Origin: Lingula anatina | Taxonomy: Eukaryota > Brachiopoda > Lingulata > Lingulida > Lingulidae | DNA: 20,675 nucleotides | Direction: 5' to 3' | NCBI RefSeq assembly: GCF_001039355.2 | Contig: NW_019775710.1 | Span: 171,489 to 192,163, forward strand | Part shown: positions 20,601 to 20,675 of the stretch, piece after piece | Layout: every line of letters starts with the position of its first letter | Numbering within the stretch: position 1 is the first letter of the stretch | Position numbers and translations under genes: made by a program | The notes under the pieces: generated by a model | Database searches by the model: none | What the model saw: only the letters and a program-made list of their open reading frames with translations | What the model was told of the DNA's origin: nothing

Positions 20601-20675
20601 TAATATGCCACACCACAGGACTTACCTTCTTCCTCCCGCCTGACTTAAACCCCCTGTCTGTTGGTGACACATGAC
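10839..20675 (-). CDS. GSAP: Gamma-secretase-activating protein (GSAP/pigeon family), C-terminal 682 codons in 21 exons, 5' part missing
   Basis: Vertebrate GSAP is reported to bind gamma-secretase and the APP C-terminal fragment and to favour amyloid-beta production, partly through a caspase-released C-terminal 16 kDa piece; this role is debated. Drosophila pigeon (linotte) is the fly relative. Joined exons: 20675-20626, 20180-20111, 19179-19102, 18720-18628, 18322-18227, 17895-17735, 17350-17281, 17062-16965, 16555-16310, 15820-15732, 15397-15229, 14791-14696, 14426-14356, 13898-13804, 13302-13254, 13054-12984, 12646-12585, 12320-12230, 11914-11819, 11386-11300 and 10951-10839. All 20 introns are GT-AG (199-931 bp), phases agree at every join, and no internal stop occurs. 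Family matches recalled from human GSAP include VFLPGHFVHLLNV (YLPGHFFHLLNV), DLAFPLWKGFHTFFTGL (SLFLPLPPGFHTLHTIL), LQYVDSGILTLTP (LHCIDSGVLLLTE) and the last residues VDKMFIESTATMYRSM. Human GSAP is 854 residues, so roughly 200-280 N-terminal residues should lie beyond the right edge. Confidence 0.87.
11232..11271 (+). repeat. (GA)20 microsatellite, CT-rich on the GSAP sense strand
   Basis: An uninterrupted GA run in the GSAP intron 10952-11299. Read in the transcript it is (TC)20, starting about 28 bases after the 5' splice site. Confidence 0.98.
11300..11386 (-). CDS. GSAP: GSAP exon: FPPLSTLLKLLE segment
   Basis: It encodes SVDSMEVGTYTQQTFPPLST plus LLKLLETK. TFPPLSTLLKLLE corresponds to human EFLPLNYFIEILTDIE. 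The acceptor is TATTATCCAG (modest pyrimidine tract) and the donor is GTGAAA (weak), so identity rests on frame and homology. Confidence 0.78.
11517..11547 (+). repeat. A31 homopolymer
   Basis: Thirty-one A on the plus strand, about 25 bases after a plus-strand AATAAA (near 11490). It lies in a GSAP intron and is T31 in the GSAP transcript. Confidence 0.97.
11819..11914 (-). CDS. GSAP: GSAP exon: Ser/Gly-rich segment
   Basis: It encodes DPVPRSARSSASSFEGDDLS followed by MTSSGGAGGLSI. It is low-complexity and probably disordered, and corresponds to the poorly conserved human stretch before EFLPLNYF. Acceptor ATGATTTCAG. The donor GTAATC is followed at once by a TTTC-rich tract. Earlier GTGATG and GTGCTG donors inside the exon would break the phase with the next exon or shorten it. 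Confidence 0.72.
12230..12320 (-). CDS. GSAP: GSAP exon
   Basis: It encodes EESVQYFIKSGHPCSKTFLA plus EQYVQATLLD, matching the position of human KICRLWDHPMSSNIISRNHV. Acceptor TTTCTTCACAG and donor GTGAGA. The exon starts in phase 0. Confidence 0.83.
12585..12646 (-). CDS. GSAP: GSAP exon
   Basis: It encodes ELEDNRETDRIKFQILSKLP plus K, resembling human KDLDNTEKNEKLKFSIIVRLP, a distinctive match for a 62-base exon. Acceptor ATGTGTTTCAG and donor GTTAGT. Confidence 0.85.
12984..13054 (-). CDS. GSAP: GSAP exon: YVDSGILTLTP segment
   Basis: It encodes SLFLQYVDSGILTLTPTFVE plus QVLT, aligned with human NLLHCIDSGVLLLTETAVIR. The acceptor must be TTTTTCAAG: the nearby CTGCAG 15 bases downstream puts the frame into a stop. 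Donor GTTGGT. This starts the region corresponding to the human C-terminal 16 kDa fragment. Confidence 0.84.
13254..13302 (-). CDS. GSAP: GSAP micro-exon (49 bp)
   Basis: It encodes FHTFFTGLAFRCLDF, matching human FHTLHTILGVQCLPL. Acceptor CTTCTTTTTCAG and donor GTAGGG. It is too short to be found without homology. It begins and ends with split codons that fit both neighbours. Confidence 0.87.
13804..13898 (-). CDS. GSAP: GSAP exon: LFQAMERYL segment
   Basis: It encodes DTPSCLKDYELFQAMERYLM and then VTQDLAFPLWK, matching human AVFHIMTRILEATNSLFLPLPP. The donor is the unusual GTGGGG. An internal GTAACA would cut the conserved block, so it is rejected. The acceptor is ATTTTTCTTCAG. Confidence 0.82.
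14214..14259. repeat. 46-bp perfect palindrome in a GSAP intron
   Basis: ATGGTAATAAATGCCAAATT (14214-14233) has its exact reverse complement at 14240-14259. Pairing continues inward to a two-base centre (CT, 14236-14237), giving 22 perfect base pairs. It is flanked by AT-rich DNA to about 14340. It could be a fold-back element core or a hairpin RNA. Confidence 0.95.
14356..14426 (-). CDS. GSAP: GSAP exon
   Basis: It encodes FIQSKQLFHMLWSILNTQEK plus IVH and a split Leu. Acceptor TTTTGATGTCTTCCAG and donor GTAAGT. The helical, hydrophobic pattern fits the alpha-helical C-terminal half of the family. The sequence match to human is weak, and support comes mainly from splice sites and phase. Confidence 0.78.
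14603..14690 (+). repeat. (GA)n followed by (AGA)n microsatellite beside a GSAP 5' splice site
   Basis: About 33 GA units (14603-14668) pass directly into about seven AAG units (to 14690), stopping five bases from the exon at 14696. In the GSAP transcript it is a (TTC)n(TC)n tract starting right after GTATG. Confidence 0.98.
14696..14791 (-). CDS. GSAP: GSAP exon
   Basis: It encodes TTQQLSQHMSKYLKQDVQGK and then IQNLASEYVSCQ, exactly 32 codons in phase 0. It is comparable to human VSELKDHFLRHLQGVEKKKI. Acceptor TTGTTACTTTCAG; donor GTATGT runs straight into the microsatellite. Confidence 0.83.
15229..15397 (-). CDS. GSAP: GSAP exon: acidic Pro/Thr-rich linker
   Basis: It encodes EVLTPKVPIKAKSVTIITPE, STRQNSPETGVGNMPVLPGE and EKEEEFVYEDQPTAST. 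It is rich in P, E, S and T with an acidic run, so it is likely disordered. No clear human counterpart is recalled. Acceptor GTAATATTTCAG and donor GTAAGT. Confidence 0.78.
15732..15820 (-). CDS. GSAP: GSAP exon: basic segment
   Basis: It encodes KSSLSENHLQEPGRGRRVLK followed by TLSMKFRKLK, strongly basic. Acceptor TGATGATGTTTCAG; donor GTAAGT overlaps an in-frame TAA, so correct splicing is needed to avoid a stop. The reading rests on phase continuity with both neighbours. Confidence 0.73.
16310..16555 (-). CDS. GSAP: GSAP exon: 82-codon Ser/Arg-rich exon
   Basis: This is the largest exon in the window. It encodes NHNNHKLAQVTYFPMKHNVN, then GRRHSSGGDSGQRARKLSVD and DLPESLSRHFKIKQQLQVSR, ending SVSRLLHAMRDRPEDFQ. 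RRHS and RKLS fit basophilic-kinase (R-R/K-x-S) sites. It lies where human GSAP has its EEKTGKRRSAAYVRNIL region, but similarity is slight. Its third positions are GC-richer than those of the neighbouring exons. Acceptor TTTTCTGCTTCAG and donor GTGAGC. Confidence 0.82.
16965..17062 (-). CDS. GSAP: GSAP exon
   Basis: It encodes ASTYSAMRRQIERDQLQLLP and FTSIDTARGQLEK, equivalent to human ASSYWSVYSETSNMDKLLPH. Acceptor TTTTATTTTTGCAG and donor GTACAC. It ends in phase 0. Confidence 0.85.
17281..17350 (-). CDS. GSAP: GSAP exon
   Basis: It encodes LIEYMCNDIASPEVELLMEE plus FLI, comparable to human IIQWISENVSACHSFDLIQE followed by FII. Acceptor TTGATTTCCAG and donor GTGAGT. Confidence 0.86.
17735..17895 (-). 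CDS. GSAP: GSAP exon: helical segment
   Basis: It encodes FCLFESSEGKGYKLSINKEC, then LQRMFTDCYTNSTKMAILNY and VIIKTKDWGVVKQ. Compare human VLDCCSGKLYRALLSQSSLL and KMAALHCALYCG. Acceptor TTTTTTGTTACAG lies downstream of a long TTTA-rich tract. Donor GTAATG. Confidence 0.88.
17903..17966 (+). repeat. (AAAT)n-like tract at a GSAP 3' splice site
   Basis: Imperfect AAAT/AAAAT repeats. On the transcript this is a U-rich (TTTA)n tract supplying the polypyrimidine region of the acceptor at 17896. Confidence 0.95.
18227..18322 (-). CDS. GSAP: GSAP exon
   Basis: It encodes DVAYPDLTEEAGVEKTSLSK and GGLLTHLYREKS, placed like human MIDMLPHCPLQSLSGSLVLD. Acceptor ATGATATGTTTTCAG; the donor GTACTG is weak. 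Phase fits both sides. Confidence 0.82.
18628..18720 (-). CDS. GSAP: GSAP exon: LPGHFVHLLNV hallmark
   Basis: It encodes ECVLVFLPGHFVHLLNVSLE and YEPSHHILFH. VFLPGHFVHLLNV against human VYLPGHFFHLLNV is the strongest single family match in the window, and HHILFH follows as human CHNLFL does. Acceptor TTTTTCTTCTTACAG and donor GTGAGT. Confidence 0.92.
18874..18888 (+). repeat. C15 homopolymer
   Basis: Fifteen consecutive C, G-rich on the GSAP transcript, in the intron 18721-19101. A (CA)7 run lies nearby (18985-18998). Confidence 0.95.
19102..19179 (-). CDS. GSAP: GSAP exon
   Basis: It encodes GSILQCVVPVATQANAAKNR and IFFTMH, matching human GSLCVCYSPKCASWGQITYS. Acceptor CAGTCTTGTATTACAG and donor GTGAGT. 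The human segment of about 25 residues that should follow (GHSKTFTTSLENVGSH onward) is not found before the next exon. Confidence 0.83.
19221..19252. repeat. Small perfect hairpin, 12-bp arms
   Basis: TAATACAAATAT (19221-19232) is the exact reverse complement of 19241-19252, with an 8-base loop. It is intronic. Confidence 0.85.
19481..19577 (+). repeat. 24-bp minisatellite, about four copies
   Basis: Three identical TGTGTTGCTATAATTGTTGA (first 20 bases of the 24-base unit) copies start at 19502, 19526 and 19550. A diverged copy precedes them from 19481 and a four-base stub follows. It lies in a GSAP intron 25 bases left of the fold-back element. Confidence 0.96.
19602..20076. mobile_element. 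Nested fold-back / MITE-like DNA element, 475 bp
   Basis: The outer ends are inverted: TGACCCCGTTCCCATGCC at 19602 mirrors GGTATGGAAAGGGGTCA ending at 20076. The inverted similarity continues about 90 bases inward (19641-19689 with 19989-20035). A second related pair of ends, TTCCCATAGATTTTAGATCG near 19770 and its mirror near 19959-19985, encloses an inner unit of about 210 bp. AGATCGATCT or AGGTCGATCT occurs five times, always sub-terminal. There is no coding capacity, so it is non-autonomous. No target-site duplication is clear. It is intronic, and its right end is 34 bases from the 5' splice site of the exon at 20111-20180. Confidence 0.85.
19695..19766. repeat. Internal hairpin of the fold-back element
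   Basis: GTCTGGCATGCTTACTGAAG at 19695 (arm to 19720) pairs with 19741-19766 at 22 of 26 positions around a 20-base loop. It sits between the left outer arm and the inner unit. Confidence 0.85.
20111..20180 (-). CDS. GSAP: GSAP exon
   Basis: It encodes HHDNTRTATGEVPLQYSVCM and IHH. PLQYSVCMIHHG stands where human has HLTLCVFTNHTG. The acceptor chosen is GATTCATAG, which is in phase with the upstream exon. A second AG 20 bases downstream (ACACCAG) fits only if the upstream exon is read in its other open frame. Donor GTAAGT. Confidence 0.75.
20626..20675 (-). CDS. GSAP: GSAP exon, cut by the window edge
   Basis: It encodes HVSPTDRGFKSGGRKK before a GTAAGT donor. RGFK resembles human NSGFKLVN at the expected place. 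Another frame is also open (VMCHQQTGGLSQAGG), so the reading depends on which acceptor the next exon uses. The start of the exon lies outside the window. Confidence 0.65.

Larger units (their letters stand above)
10952..20625 (-). other. GSAP introns: contents
   Basis: The 20 introns are short (199-931 bp). The longest, 19180-20110, carries the minisatellite and the nested fold-back. 13899-14355 carries the perfect palindrome. 14427-14695 and 10952-11299 carry long (GA)n tracts. 11387-11818 carries A31 and a plus-strand AAAG-rich tail (11791-11813). 17896-18226 carries the AAAT tract. 18721-19101 carries C15 and (CA)7. Introns 11915-12229, 12647-12983, 13303-13803, 14792-15228, 15398-15731, 15821-16309, 16556-16964, 17351-17734, 18323-18627 and 20181-20625 are AT-rich, and I see nothing further in them. 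Confidence 0.75.

Noticed and set aside
1-20675. CRISPR arrays, tRNA genes, operons, phage or bacterial genes
   Set aside because: No spaced direct repeats of CRISPR type and no tRNA B-box with a matching cloverleaf were seen. The gene structure is plainly that of an animal nucleus. The only tandem array is a 24-bp minisatellite without spacers.

Overview
This is animal nuclear DNA. It is AT-rich and intron-dense, with GT-AG introns, (GA)n and other microsatellites, and fold-back repeats. Nothing looks bacterial or viral. Two protein genes are supported, both on the minus strand and in tandem. The filamin exon has an invertebrate-type CH1 end ([13 protein letters not shown]), so I infer an invertebrate, most likely marine. 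I cannot place the phylum.

Right half (10839-20675): the 3' part of a gamma-secretase-activating protein (GSAP, Drosophila pigeon/linotte family) gene. I read 21 coding exons. All 20 introns are GT-AG, reading phase is kept across every junction, and one open frame of about 682 codons ends in TGA at 10841-10839. The first part of the gene lies beyond the right edge. Recognisable blocks include a FLPGHFVHLLNV segment and a C-terminal region matching the C-terminal (16 kDa fragment) region of vertebrate GSAP. The middle of the protein is a Ser/Arg-rich and then acidic, Pro/Thr-rich linker.

Left half: the first coding exon of a filamin gene (3783-4133), encoding the N-terminal acidic leader and most of the first calponin-homology (actin-binding) domain. 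A probable 5'UTR intron (4134-4643) and a non-coding first exon/promoter zone (about 4644-5040) lie upstream. Everything left of 3783 is filamin intron 1, which runs off the window. About 4.6-5.8 kb between the filamin promoter and the GSAP 3' end holds no gene that I can support.

Repeats: a 103-bp fold-back at the left edge; (GA)n tracts at 8449, 11232 and 14603; a perfect 46-bp palindrome in a GSAP intron (14214-14259); a 24-bp minisatellite (19481-19577); and, next to it, a 475-bp nested terminal-inverted-repeat element (19602-20076) inside another GSAP intron. The two genes have no evident shared pathway; they are simply neighbours. The most notable items are the nested fold-back element, the perfect palindrome, and long pyrimidine tracts placed directly after several GSAP 5' splice sites.
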